Positions 16,066-24,707 of a stretch of DNA of 35,903 nt are shown here, one piece after another. The notes beneath the pieces are model-generated. The model was not told the DNA's origin. It did no database searches and worked only from the letters and a program-made list of their open reading frames with translations. Source of the DNA: Armatimonadota bacterium (GTDB lineage: Bacteria > Armatimonadota > Chthonomonadetes > Chthonomonadales > CAJBBX01); contig JAPLCQ010000075.1 of assembly GCA_026392115.1 (NCBI GenBank), positions 1-35,903 on the forward strand. Reading direction: 5' to 3'. Made by a program: the position numbers and the translations under genes. The stretch's first letter is position 1; every line of letters starts with the position of its first letter.

Positions 16066-17511
16066 ATGACCGAGCGGCCCAATATCCTGCTCATCATGGC
16101 GGACCAGATGCGGGCGGATTGCCTGGGCTGCGCCGGCGCCGGCGCGGCCCGAACGCCCAACCTGGACGCGCTGGCCCGGCAGGGCATCCTCTTCAGCAGC
16201 GCCTACAGCTCGACGCCCTCCTGCACCCCGGTGCGCGCTGGGCTCCTCACCGGATGGTCGCCCTGGCGGCACGGCATGCTGGGCTACGGGCAGGTGGCCG
16301 ATCGCTACGCCAACGAGATGCCCCGGATGCTCGCCGACGCGGGCTACTCCACCACGGCCATCGGCAAGCTCCACTACTTCCCGCAGAGGCACGCGCACGG
16401 ATTCCAGACGGCCCTGCTGGACGAGTCCGGACGAGTGGAGACGCCGGGGTTCGTCAGCGACTACCGCCAGTGGTTCAAGCGCGAGGCGCCGGACCTGGAT
16501 CCCGACGCCACCGGCCTCGGCTGGAACGATTACGACGCCCGCCCCTACGCCCTACCCGAACGCCTGCACCCCACCAAGTGGACCGGCGACCGCGCGGTGG
16601 AGCGCCTCTCCGAAGTCGACGAGAGCCGACCCTTCTTCCTCAAGGTCTCCTTCGCACGCCCGCACTCGCCGTACGATCCGCCGGAGCGGCTTGCCCGCCG
16701 GTTCGACGAAGCCGCCGTGCCCGCCGCGGTCGTGGGCGCCTGGGCCGAGAAGTTCGCCCACAGGGGCGAGAAGCCACGCAGCGACGCCTGGTGCGGCGAC
16801 CTGGGGGCGGAGCAGGTGCGCAAGTCGCGGCGGGCGTACTACGCGAGCGTGGCCTTCATCGACGAGCAGGTCGGCCGCATCATGGAGGCGCTTCGGAGCC
16901 GCGAGCTGCTGGAGCGGACGCTCATCGTCTTCACGTCGGACCATGGAGACATGCTGGGCGACCACAACCTCTGGCGCAAGACCTACCCCTACGAGGGATC
17001 GGCACGCATCCCCATGATCCTGCGGTGGCCGGAGGGGCTGGTGCGCGCCCGGCGCGGACTGAAGAGCGCCAAGCCCGTGGAACTGCGCGACGTGCTGCCC
17101 ACCTTCTTGGACGCGGCGGGCCTGCGCGCCGGGCCGCAGACCTTCGACGGCCGGACGCTGCTGGACCTGGTGCGCCGCCGCGACGCCCCGTGGCGCGAGA
17201 CGCTGGACCTGGAGCACTGCCGGTGCTACGTCCCGGAGAACGACTGGAATGCCCTGACGGATGGCCGCATGAAGTACGTCTGGTGGGCCTACACGGGGCA
17301 GGAGCAGCTCTTCGACCTTCGCTCCGACCCGCACGAACTGCGGGACCTGGCCCGCGAGGCGGCGCACGCGGGCGAGCTCGCCGAATGGCACGGCCGCATG
17401 GGCCGCCACCTGATGCCGCGGGGCGACCGCTTCGCCAAGGACGGCCGCCCCGTGGTGCGCACGCAGTCCGTGCTCTACAGCCCCAACTACCCGGCAGGCG
17501 GGAAGGCGTAG
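16066..17511 (+). CDS. Sulfatase, formylglycine (Cys) type
   Basis: 481 residues, with GGAGG upstream of ATG 16066. Alkaline-phosphatase superfamily. RPNILLIMADQMRAD at residues 4-18 supplies the first metal Asp residues (Asp13). The activation motif is C53-T-P-V-R in SCTPVRAGLLTG, where the Cys is converted to formylglycine; position 4 is Val instead of the commoner Ser or Ala. IGKLHYFP, SDHGDMLGDHNLW and KTYPYEGSARIPMILRWPE complete the active site and C-terminal subdomain. No signal peptide is visible, so it may be cytoplasmic and act on imported sulfated sugars or other esters. A formylglycine-generating enzyme or anSME is needed but not in the window. Confidence 0.94.
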   Translation: MTERPNILLIMADQMRADCLGCAGAGAARTPNLDALARQGILFSSAYSSTPSCTPVRAGLLTGWSPWRHGMLGYGQVADRYANEMPRMLADAGYSTTAIGKLHYFPQRHAHGFQTALLDESGRVETPGFVSDYRQWFKREAPDLDPDATGLGWNDYDARPYALPERLHPTKWTGDRAVERLSEVDESRPFFLKVSFARPHSPYDPPERLARRFDEAAVPAAVVGAWAEKFAHRGEKPRSDAWCGDLGAEQVRKSRRAYYASVAFIDEQVGRIMEALRSRELLERTLIVFTSDHGDMLGDHNLWRKTYPYEGSARIPMILRWPEGLVRARRGLKSAKPVELRDVLPTFLDAAGLRAGPQTFDGRTLLDLVRRRDAPWRETLDLEHCRCYVPENDWNALTDGRMKYVWWAYTGQEQLFDLRSDPHELRDLAREAAHAGELAEWHGRMGRHLMPRGDRFAKDGRPVVRTQSVLYSPNYPAGGKA

Positions 17512-17525
17512 CCGGAGGCGGCTAC
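17508..17525. other. Short hairpin containing both convergent stop codons
   Basis: GTAGCC (17508-17513) pairs with GGCTAC (17520-17525) around a 6-base loop. The sulfatase TAG (17509-17511) and the permease TAG (17522-17524, minus strand) sit opposite each other in the stem. Too short to be a confident terminator, but it is the only structure in the 10-base gap. Confidence 0.3.
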
Positions 17526-19114
17526 CGTCCCAGGTAGCCTCGCATCCTCGGGGCGATGGCGCCGGCTTCCAGTTCCCAATGCGACGTGCGCCGCACGATG
17601 CCGTCGTTACCCCGCTTCGGCTTGTTGCGCTCGTAGTAGGCGATGGCGTTCAGCGCGCCGTCCGCCGCGGTCTGACTTCCCGCCGTGTCCCCCTTGCGGT
17701 GCAGCGCATCGGCCAGCGCCGCCAGCGCCGGGAACCGGAGCAGGTCGGGCGACTGGTCCACCCAGCGCCGGGCCATCCGCTCGGCTCGCGGCAGGTCGCC
17801 GGCGTCCAGAGCCGACTGTGTCAGGTACTTCAACGCCTCCATGCGGTAGGCCTCGGGCACGGGCATTCGCAGCAACTGCTGGTAGGCCGTACGGGCCTCC
17901 TCGCCGCGCCCGGCGTCGGACAGGATGCGGGCCGTCTGCTGCTGCGCGTAGCCCGCATAGACCGACTTGGGGAAGCGGTCCAGCACGATTCGCATGGCCT
18001 TCAGCTTGTCGTCGGGCTCCTTGCCGCTGCGCGCCTCCAGCCGGGCGTAGAGATCGGCCACGCTGGCCGCCCAGGGCCCCTTGTCGCCCGCGTCCAGCAC
18101 GGCCTTCAGGGCGCGCCGATGCTGCGCCGTGTCGCCCAGCAGGTCGGCCTCGCCCTCCAGGTTGGCGCGCCACGAGTTGGGGATATCCCCCACCAGCGCC
18201 CGGAATGTGGGGCCGAAGAGAGCGGAGATGGGAAGCGGGCCGTAGGGTGAGAAGTGGCGACGGAGCCAGGCGGCGTCGGACGGCTGCAGGCGGCCGCGCT
18301 GGGTGTAGGCGTAGCCCACCTTGAACAGCGCGCCGGAGCCGATGTAGACCACGACGACGCCGACCGCGAACGCCGCCGCACGCCGCCGCACGCGGGCCGT
18401 GATGGGCGACCCCAGCGTGAAGATGAGACGCGAGTGCGAGGCATAGAGCGCGACGGCCCCAAGCAGCAGAACGATCTTCGCCACATACCAGTGCTGGGCG
18501 AACACCAGTTCGGCGAAGTCCACCATGGGCAGCGAGAGCGAGTAGGTCCGCAGGCTCAGGAAGGGCATGAGCTGCGCGCCGGGCGGCAGGTCCAGGGCCC
18601 AGTAGAGCGCTGCCACGCCGAAGCCCGCCAGCGGGTGCCGGAAGAGCGTGGCGAAGGTGAGGGCCAGCATGGCGAGCCAGAGGGTCGTGGGCACGATGGC
18701 GAGGAACGCCGGCGCCCAGGGGTAGGGCTCCATGCCGTAGTAGAACGCCGCCAGCGAGAGGCCCGCCAGCGCCCAGACCAGCGCCATGACGACGCCCAGG
18801 CGGAGCGCCACGATCTTCTTCAGGTCCACGGGCTTGGAGGCCAGGATGGCGCCCACGCCGGAGCGGTACTCGGCCGTGAGCACGTGCGCGGCCAGGAAGG
18901 CGGCCAGCAACGGCGACGTGAACTCCACGCACTGCGCGGGAAGCCAGGGCTGGAAGCGCTGCGTGATGAGGCTCCAGAAGACGGCGAACTGCGAGGCCGC
19001 CAGCGGAAAGACCAGCAGCCACCAGTTGTTGTAGATCATCACCCGGAAGTTGTAGCGGAGCAAGCCGCCGCGGGCGGGCGGGCGCTCTGATGAGTTGGTC
19101 TGCCTGCGTCTCAT
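17522..19114 (-). CDS. ABC-2-type permease fused to a C-terminal TPR domain
   Basis: 530 residues; its ATG at 19114 overlaps the previous stop by four bases (ATGA). Residues 20-265 contain about seven hydrophobic helices (for example WWLLVFPLAASQFAVFW, IVALRLGVVMALVWALAGLS, LWLAMLALTFATLF, AFAVGVVVVYIGSGALF), with the ABC-2 signature region SPLLAAFLAAHVLTAEYRSGVGAILASKPVD. Residues 315-515 form a soluble region of helix pairs with TPR character (KAMRIVLDRFPKSVYAGYAQQQTARILSDAGRGEEARTAYQQLLRM; ALADALHRKGD). TPR domains bind proteins. It is the last gene of the seven-gene run and likely pairs with the neighbouring permease. The fused TPR is unusual for an ABC permease. Confidence 0.88.
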   Translation of the reverse strand: MRRRQTNSSERPPARGGLLRYNFRVMIYNNWWLLVFPLAASQFAVFWSLITQRFQPWLPAQCVEFTSPLLAAFLAAHVLTAEYRSGVGAILASKPVDLKKIVALRLGVVMALVWALAGLSLAAFYYGMEPYPWAPAFLAIVPTTLWLAMLALTFATLFRHPLAGFGVAALYWALDLPPGAQLMPFLSLRTYSLSLPMVDFAELVFAQHWYVAKIVLLLGAVALYASHSRLIFTLGSPITARVRRRAAAFAVGVVVVYIGSGALFKVGYAYTQRGRLQPSDAAWLRRHFSPYGPLPISALFGPTFRALVGDIPNSWRANLEGEADLLGDTAQHRRALKAVLDAGDKGPWAASVADLYARLEARSGKEPDDKLKAMRIVLDRFPKSVYAGYAQQQTARILSDAGRGEEARTAYQQLLRMPVPEAYRMEALKYLTQSALDAGDLPRAERMARRWVDQSPDLLRFPALAALADALHRKGDTAGSQTAADGALNAIAYYERNKPKRGNDGIVRRTSHWELEAGAIAPRMRGYLGR

Positions 19115-20397
19115 CGCGGCTCCTCCTGCAGGCGGGCCTCAACGCTGCGGCTCAGGCGGTCGGGATCCAGCGCCTCGGTGCCGCGCAGCACCTCGCGGAC
19201 CCTGCGCCGCCGGTCGGTGACGACGATGGTCGGGAAGTCCGTCAGCTCGTGGGCGGCGGCAACGGGCGACATGTCGGCGGGCTTGGCGGCGAAGTGCGCC
19301 CCCCAGTCGCTGACGATCGGGTAGGCCGTGCCGTGCCCCACGGCGAAGGTAGTCGCCGCGCCCTGGTCCTCGGAGATGCAGACGGCCACGGGCTGCACGC
19401 CCCGCGCTCCGTAGCGGGCCTGCATGTCGGCCAGACGGGTCAGCACCAGTCCGGCGTCCGGGCTGGCGGGCGACCAGAGCGCCACCAGCAGTACTTTGCC
19501 GGGATAGTCCGAGAGGGAGACCGGCGCGCCGCCCTGGCCGGGCAGCGTGAAGCCTGGAGACCGCTCGCGGAGGCTCAGGGTCTGGCGCTGCATGGTGTCC
19601 AGTATCTGGCTGGTGCGCACCATGGGGTCATGCTCCGTGAGCAGCGAGTGGCGTAGCGAGAGCCCGAAGCCGAGCAGCAGCAGCGGCAGTCCCACGGAGG
19701 CCCAGAGGGCGGCGGGCGCCGCGCCGCGCCGACGCCGCTGGTGGAAGAGCGCGGTCAGGCAGACGAGCGCTCCCGCAAGCAGGAGGTAGGTCACCGCGTT
19801 CTGCGTGTAGGCCGGGAAGTAGACCTTGGCCAGGTAGTCGCGCCCCGCCAGCGTCAGCACCCAGTAGAGCGCGGCCAGGGCGCCGGCGATGGCGCTGTTG
19901 GCGAGCATGCCCAGCGCGTAGGCCAGCGCGCCAGCGAAGGCCAGCACCCAGGCCGCACGCAGGTATTGGATCCCGAAGGCCCCGAACCCGGCCAGGCTGC
20001 CGGCGGCGCGCAGGTGCGACGCGGCCGCCCCGATGAAGAGGGCCAGCAGCGCCAGCAGCGCCAACCCCAGCGTGCCCGCGAACCGGGCCAGGACGATGCG
20101 CTCGGTGGGCTGCGGCTTGGACCAGAAGATGGCGGTGGTGCGGGCCGCGTGGTCGCGCACGGCCGTCAGCGAGAACCAGAGGATGATGACGAGCCCGAGC
20201 CACTGCCAGGCGGCCTCGCCGGCGGCATAGGCCGACGCGCCCGAGCCGCGCCCGGCGCCGCCGCCCACGGACCAGCCCATCAGGGCCGCGCCGAACGCAA
20301 GCAGCCGAACGCCGGGGGCGCGAACGCCCATGCGAAGCTCGGCGGAGACCAGGCCCAGCACCGGCAGGCGGGAGCCGAGCGTCCGGGTGTCAGGCAT
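19111..20397 (-). CDS. ABC-2-type permease fused to a cysteine-less thioredoxin/TlpA-like domain
   Basis: 428 residues from ATG 20397, overlapping the ATPase stop by eight bases. Residues 1-250 hold about six membrane helices with the ABC permease-like core (AWQWLGLVIILWFSLTAVRDHAARTTAIFWSKP). Residues 280-428 match a TlpA/AhpC-TSA fold: SPGFTLPGQGGAPVSLSDYPGKVLLVALWSPAS… ending with the cis-Pro loop TDFPTIVVTDRRRRV. Where redox proteins have WCxxC, this reads W-S-P-A-S-P (308-313), so the domain cannot do thiol-disulfide exchange and is probably a binding module. Topology suggests that this domain follows the last helix, probably outside the cytoplasm; this is inference. It pairs with the ATPase at 20390 and the TPR permease. 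Confidence 0.88.
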   Translation of the reverse strand: MPDTRTLGSRLPVLGLVSAELRMGVRAPGVRLLAFGAALMGWSVGGGAGRGSGASAYAAGEAAWQWLGLVIILWFSLTAVRDHAARTTAIFWSKPQPTERIVLARFAGTLGLALLALLALFIGAAASHLRAAGSLAGFGAFGIQYLRAAWVLAFAGALAYALGMLANSAIAGALAALYWVLTLAGRDYLAKVYFPAYTQNAVTYLLLAGALVCLTALFHQRRRRGAAPAALWASVGLPLLLLGFGLSLRHSLLTEHDPMVRTSQILDTMQRQTLSLRERSPGFTLPGQGGAPVSLSDYPGKVLLVALWSPASPDAGLVLTRLADMQARYGARGVQPVAVCISEDQGAATTFAVGHGTAYPIVSDWGAHFAAKPADMSPVAAAHELTDFPTIVVTDRRRRVREVLRGTEALDPDRLSRSVEARLQEEPR

Positions 20398-21271
20398 CGT
20401 CTTGGTCCCCGCGCATCAGCCAGATGTAGGCGTCGTCCAGCGTGGGCTCGGCCGACCGGGCGTGGGGCAGGTCGCAGTTCTCGGCCACCACGCGCAGGAG
20501 CGCCTTGGACCCGATCCGCTGCAGGCCCGTCTCCACCCAGCCCTTGCGGGCCTCGCGCAGGGCGGTGGGCTCCATCTCGGCCTCCCAGACCTTGCCGCGC
20601 ACGGCGTCGCGCATCTCGTCGCCCGTGCCCACGAACCGGATGCGCCCCTTGTAGAGCACCGCGATCCGGTCGGCCACCGCCGCCACATCCTCGATCAGGT
20701 GGGTGGAGAGGAGGATCACGCGCTCGCCGCCCAGCTCCGCGAGTAGCGACCGAACGCGGATGCGCTCCTCGGGGTCGAGGCCCGCCGTGGGCTCGTCGAC
20801 GATGATGAGCTTGGGCGAGTTGATCAGAGCCTGCGCCAGGCCGACCCGCTGCTTCATGCCGCCGGAGAGCTGGCCCACGGGCTTGGACGCCTCGGCGGTG
20901 AGGTTCACCTGGCTGATCACCTCCTCGATGCGCCGCCGCCGTTCGGCCGGGTCGCGCATGTTGTAGAGGAGCCCGATGTAGTCCAGCGTCTCGAAGACCG
21001 TGAGCGACGGGTAGAGCCCGAAGTCCTGCGGCAGGTAGCCGAGGATGGAGCGCACCTGCTCCTTCTGGGTCCGCACGTCGAAGCCGCCCACCGTGGCCGT
21101 ACCGCGCGTTGGGTCGAGCAGCGTGGCGAGGATGGACATGAGGGTGCTCTTGCCGGCGCCGTTGGGTCCCAGCAGGGCGAAGATGCCGTCGTTGATCTCA
21201 AGGTCGACACCGTGGAGGCCCACGACGCCGCCCTCGTACTCCTTGCGGAGGCCGGCTACTCTGACATCCAC
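20390..21271 (-). CDS. ABC transporter ATP-binding protein
   Basis: 293 residues from GTG 21271, with AGGAGGGG nine bases upstream. Complete nucleotide-binding domain: Walker A GPNGAGKST at 35-43, Q-loop GYLPQDFGLYPSLTV, signature LSGGMKQRVG from about 135, Walker B LIIVDEPTAGLD and the H-loop LLSTHLIED. The C-terminal 70 residues (about 225-293) are the regulatory extension common in DrrA/CcmA-like exporters. Nearest style: ABC-2 exporters (drug, Na+, polysaccharide or gliding-type GldA). The two downstream genes encode its membrane partners, and the upstream NHL gene overlaps it by 16 bases. Confidence 0.97.
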   Translation of the reverse strand: MDVRVAGLRKEYEGGVVGLHGVDLEINDGIFALLGPNGAGKSTLMSILATLLDPTRGTATVGGFDVRTQKEQVRSILGYLPQDFGLYPSLTVFETLDYIGLLYNMRDPAERRRRIEEVISQVNLTAEASKPVGQLSGGMKQRVGLAQALINSPKLIIVDEPTAGLDPEERIRVRSLLAELGGERVILLSTHLIEDVAAVADRIAVLYKGRIRFVGTGDEMRDAVRGKVWEAEMEPTALREARKGWVETGLQRIGSKALLRVVAENCDLPHARSAEPTLDDAYIWLMRGDQDDA

Positions 21272-22404
21272 TGGTCGAAACCCCTCCTCTCGCGCTCCCC
21301 GCGCCTGATCTCGACCTCGGCCGAGCCGGGAATAATGGTGATGCGCCGGATGGCGTTGTTGTGCGTGTCGGCCACCAGTATCCTTCCCTTGGCGTCCACG
21401 GCCAACCCGCCGATGCCGCCGAAGAGGCTCTTGGCGCCGTCGGAGTCGCGGTAGCCCCGGTGGTCGTTCAGCTGGCCGACGGAGCCGGCCACCACGTCTG
21501 CCATGGCCCCGTGGATGTGCAGCACCGCGCCTTGCGTGGCGTCGGACGCGTACCAGCCGCCCGGAGCCGCGCAGATGGCCGTGAGCCGCTTGGCCCGGAG
21601 CGCCGACGGGCTGCTACGGGAGCCGTCCGCGTTCTCGGCCACGGCGGGCGAGCCCAGCGGGCCGGCCATCCCCGCCAGCGCGGCGGTCTGGGTCGCGGCT
21701 GCAACAACCCTACCGGAGTCGGCAACCGATGTGGGGCGATCCGGGGCGGCCCAGCCACCGGAGACCACGCCCGCGAGCGAGAGCTGCCGTACGCGCACGC
21801 CGCCGACCTCGGCCACCAGCAGCGAGGATCGGCCGCCGCCGCCGCCGTAGGCGATGCCGCAGGGCTTGTCGAACCCGCCGGCCAGCGTGCTCACCACCCC
21901 ATCACGAACCCGCCGAACCCGGTTGTTGCCAGTGTCCGCCACATAGATGGCGCCGTCCGGCCCCAGGGTCACGCCGCAGGGCGCCGAGAAGCGCGCCTGG
22001 GCCGCGGGCCCGTCGGCGAAGCCCTCGACCCCTCCCGCCACCGTGGTCACCTCGCCGTCGGCGGCAAGGCGGCGTATGCGGTGGTTCTGCGTGTCGGCGA
22101 TGAGCAGGGAGCCGTCCGGGCAGGCGGCGATGCCGGTGGGCGCATCAAAGCGAGCCACCGACTGCGGCCCGTCGGCGAAGCCGGGGTCGCCGCCGCCGGC
22201 CAGCGTCTCCACATGGGCGTCGGGCCGACCGGTGACGATCACCTCGCCGACTCCCGCGGGCGCCCCGCCCGCGAAGCCGCCGGGCGGCCCCTTGGGCCTG
22301 TAGACCAGAAAGCGCCACCAGACGGCCTGGACCAGGATGATGGCGACCAGGATGGCCACCGCCGCCGACTTCGCGCTGACTTGCTTGCGGAGACCCTTGT
22401 TCAT
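21256..22404 (-). CDS. Membrane-anchored NHL-repeat beta-propeller
   Basis: 382 residues from ATG 22404, which overlaps the previous stop as ATGA. A basic start, MNKGLRKQVSAK, and one transmembrane helix (about 13-33) place the remainder outside the cytoplasm. From residue 60, NHL-type blades recur: GFADGPQSVARFDAPTGIAA, GSLLIADTQNHRIRRL, GFADGPAAQARFSAPCGVTL, GAIYVADTGNNRVRRV and GRILVADTHNNAIRRI. Five or six blades are visible, some degenerate. NHL propellers bind proteins, nucleic acids or glycans, or act as sensors. The overlap with the ATPase gene and the tight run suggest that it works with the ABC system. Confidence 0.93.
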   Translation of the reverse strand: MNKGLRKQVSAKSAAVAILVAIILVQAVWWRFLVYRPKGPPGGFAGGAPAGVGEVIVTGRPDAHVETLAGGGDPGFADGPQSVARFDAPTGIAACPDGSLLIADTQNHRIRRLAADGEVTTVAGGVEGFADGPAAQARFSAPCGVTLGPDGAIYVADTGNNRVRRVRDGVVSTLAGGFDKPCGIAYGGGGGRSSLLVAEVGGVRVRQLSLAGVVSGGWAAPDRPTSVADSGRVVAAATQTAALAGMAGPLGSPAVAENADGSRSSPSALRAKRLTAICAAPGGWYASDATQGAVLHIHGAMADVVAGSVGQLNDHRGYRDSDGAKSLFGGIGGLAVDAKGRILVADTHNNAIRRITIIPGSAEVEIRRGERERRGFDQWMSE

Positions 22405-23435
22405 GGCAGAGCCTCCTCGTATAACTGCACTCCGCCTCGGACCGGGTCCAGGCCGCGAAGGAGCATCTTGCCCGAGCCGACGGCCACTCCCGTGAAGCGC
22501 GGCGGCAGCGGAACCACCTGGGCCACGTCGTGCCGGTCGGGCGAGGCCCAGACGCCGTACTCGGTTCCCTCGGTGGTGAAGTAGACGCGACCGCCCGACT
22601 CGTGCGGTTGGGAGCCCGAAGGCAGCCACTCGGCCAGGTTCTGCGCGGAGCCGTCCTTTGCCGGCCTGCGGAGCCGCCAGGCGCTGACGCCGACGCCCGC
22701 CTCGTCGCTGGGAGCCGTCCAGTGCAGGCCCGAACCCGGCAGCACGATGCCGCGGGCGCGCCCGACCTGCCCGGCAAGGCGGTGCGGCGGGCGGCCGTCC
22801 AGCGGAACGGCGTAGAAGATCGTGCTGCCGGGGTTGCCTGGGCGGAGCGCCGTTACCACGGCTTCGCCGCCCGTCTCGCCCACCACCTCGCCGGCGACTG
22901 CCTCGGGCAGGCCGGCCAGCCGGGCCACGGGTCCACCGGACCTGGGAGCCGCCAGCACCTGCACGCTCGGGCCAAGCGGCACGAAGGGCGTCTCCTCGGC
23001 CAGATAGCCGGGCCGCGAGGAGAGCCAGACCACGCGGTCACCCAGAACGCGAACGCCCTTCGGCTCTTCCTTCGGTGCGGAAAGCCTGACCTTGGCCGAT
23101 CCGTCGGCATCGGCGGCCCATACGGCCCAGCCCTCGCCCTCGCGCGCGGTCCAGGCGACGGCGCCGGGTCCGGCGGCATACGAGCCGATGGCCGGAGCCT
23201 CGGCAATCCTGCGGGTTTGGCCGCCCGAGCAGGCGACCAGCGCGGCCGCGCGGCCCCGGGGCCGCTCGATCCAATACCACGCATCGCCAGCGCGAGAGGC
23301 CTGCTCGGGGATGGCTCCGGCGGTGCACAGGGCCTTTGGCGCGGACGCCAGCCGCGACGAGACGGCGATGCCGCCGGCGGCGACCACGACGACGCCCCAT
23401 GCGGTCCAGGGCGCCCAACGGGCCGCGCCGCTCAT
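22401..23435 (-). CDS. Membrane-anchored propeller-like protein (WD40/TolB style)
   Basis: 344 residues from ATG 23435, overlapping the PQQ-type gene stop as ATGA (23432-23435), and ending with the same overlap to the NHL gene. One transmembrane helix at about residues 9-26 (TAWGVVVVAAGGIAVSS). The rest shows repeated strand units with small loops: AWYWIERPRGRAAALVACSGGQTRRIAEAP, GAVAWTAREGEGWAVWAADADGSAKVRLS, DRVVWLSSRPG, GRVYFTTEGTEYGVWASPDR. This points to a six- or seven-bladed propeller like TolB or surface WD40 proteins. No enzymatic residues are evident. It probably faces the periplasm with its two propeller neighbours. Confidence 0.85.
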   Translation of the reverse strand: MSGAARWAPWTAWGVVVVAAGGIAVSSRLASAPKALCTAGAIPEQASRAGDAWYWIERPRGRAAALVACSGGQTRRIAEAPAIGSYAAGPGAVAWTAREGEGWAVWAADADGSAKVRLSAPKEEPKGVRVLGDRVVWLSSRPGYLAEETPFVPLGPSVQVLAAPRSGGPVARLAGLPEAVAGEVVGETGGEAVVTALRPGNPGSTIFYAVPLDGRPPHRLAGQVGRARGIVLPGSGLHWTAPSDEAGVGVSAWRLRRPAKDGSAQNLAEWLPSGSQPHESGGRVYFTTEGTEYGVWASPDRHDVAQVVPLPPRFTGVAVGSGKMLLRGLDPVRGGVQLYEEALP

Positions 23436-24691
23436 CGGGCGCCCTTCACGGAGTAGCACCAGAGGCGCTCGAGGTCGCGGATGTAGAGCTTGCCGTTGGA
23501 GAGGGCGGGATAGGACCATGCCTGGGTCCGGCGCCGCTCGGGCTGGTCCGGCGGCGTGACGCGGCCCTTCTCGCGGTAGCCCTCGGGGCTGGGCTCGATC
23601 AGCGCCACGTCGCCCTTCTCGCCATGCAGATAGAGCATGCCGTCCGCCAGCAGCAGGGAGCCGGGCCCTACAGACCTGTCGCGCCAGCGGACCTGGCCGG
23701 TGAGCCAGTCCACGCAGACGAGGCCCATATTGCTCGCGCCGTAGAGGCAGTCGCCGATCAGGATGAAGCCGCCCATGCCGTTGGGCAGGGCCCGGTCGAA
23801 GTAGTTCTGCCGCACGTCGAACGTCCCGTCGCCCTTCGGCGTCAGCGTGGCCTGTCCGCCGCCCGCCATGCCCGAACCGGCGTAGACGCGGTCGCCGGAG
23901 ACCAGCGGGTCCGATGCGTTGCCCTGGCTGGCCGGGCGCGCGAAGCGCCAGAGAAACGCCCCAGTGGCGGCATCGACGCCGACCGCTCCGCCGGCGAGAA
24001 ACTGGACGTACTGCTTCTTCCCGTTGACCATGGCCGTGCATGTGGAGGCATAGCCCGCCGCGTCACCGCCGGGCACGGCGCACTTCCAGATCACGGCGCC
24101 GGTGCGCTTGTCCAGCGCCGCCATGGTGGCATCGGCCCCGCCGGGCGCGCAGATGAGCCTGTCGCCGTCGATCAGGGGCGATTCGGCATAGGCCCAGACG
24201 CCCGGCTTGCCGCCCAGGTCGGTCCGGAGGCTCTTGCGCCAGCGCAACTTGCCCGCCGCGGCCTCCAGGCAGACGAGGTCGCCGTCGGAGCCCAGCGCGT
24301 AGATCAGCTTGCCGTCGACCACGGGAGTGGAGCGCGCGCCGGGGTAGTTGGGCATCTGGTTGGGGTTGCCCACCTTGCCGATGGGCGCCTGCCAGAGCGG
24401 CTTGCCGGCGGCGGCGTCCAGCGCCTGCACGTATTCCGCCTCCGTGCCCTTGCTGCTGATGAGGTAGACGCGGTTGCCCACGACGGCAGGCGAGCCGAAC
24501 CCGTAGCCCACGTCCCTGGCCTGCCATAGGAGGAGCGGCCCGGCCTGCGGCCACTGGCGCAGGAGGCCCTTCTCGCGGGCGACACCGTCTCGGGCGGCGC
24601 CTCGCCATCCAGGGAAGTCGGCGGCGGCGGCCCAGGAAGCGGCCATCGCCACGAGACCCGCACTCGCCGCCAGTCTGCTCGCGACACGCAT
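23432..24691 (-). CDS. Exported PQQ-like (quinoprotein-type) beta-propeller protein
   Basis: 419 residues from ATG 24691; an earlier in-frame start gives a non-signal N-terminus. Signal peptide MRVASRLAASAGLVAMAASWAAA with cleavage near AAA-AD. The mature start, DFPGWRGAARDGVA, is the W-R-G-x-x-x-D-G block of PQQ-like propellers. Tryptophan-docking repeats recur: VQALDAAAGKPLWQAPIG, VCLEAAAGKLRWRKSL, AALDKRTGAVIWKCAV, VGVDAATGAFLWRFARP, VCVDWLTGQVRWRDRS. The common cofactor-binding residues of true PQQ dehydrogenases cannot be shown, so it is more likely a structural or sensory propeller of the BamB type. It is the first of the overlapping chain and lies 16 bases after the SGNH-like gene. Confidence 0.92.
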   Translation of the reverse strand: MRVASRLAASAGLVAMAASWAAAADFPGWRGAARDGVAREKGLLRQWPQAGPLLLWQARDVGYGFGSPAVVGNRVYLISSKGTEAEYVQALDAAAGKPLWQAPIGKVGNPNQMPNYPGARSTPVVDGKLIYALGSDGDLVCLEAAAGKLRWRKSLRTDLGGKPGVWAYAESPLIDGDRLICAPGGADATMAALDKRTGAVIWKCAVPGGDAAGYASTCTAMVNGKKQYVQFLAGGAVGVDAATGAFLWRFARPASQGNASDPLVSGDRVYAGSGMAGGGQATLTPKGDGTFDVRQNYFDRALPNGMGGFILIGDCLYGASNMGLVCVDWLTGQVRWRDRSVGPGSLLLADGMLYLHGEKGDVALIEPSPEGYREKGRVTPPDQPERRRTQAWSYPALSNGKLYIRDLERLWCYSVKGAR

Positions 24692-24707
24692 TCGTTTGGC
24701 CCTCTCT

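Noticed and set aside
19111..19500. Calling the permease fusion a thiol-disulfide oxidoreductase
   Set aside because: The CxxC motif is absent (S-P-A-S).
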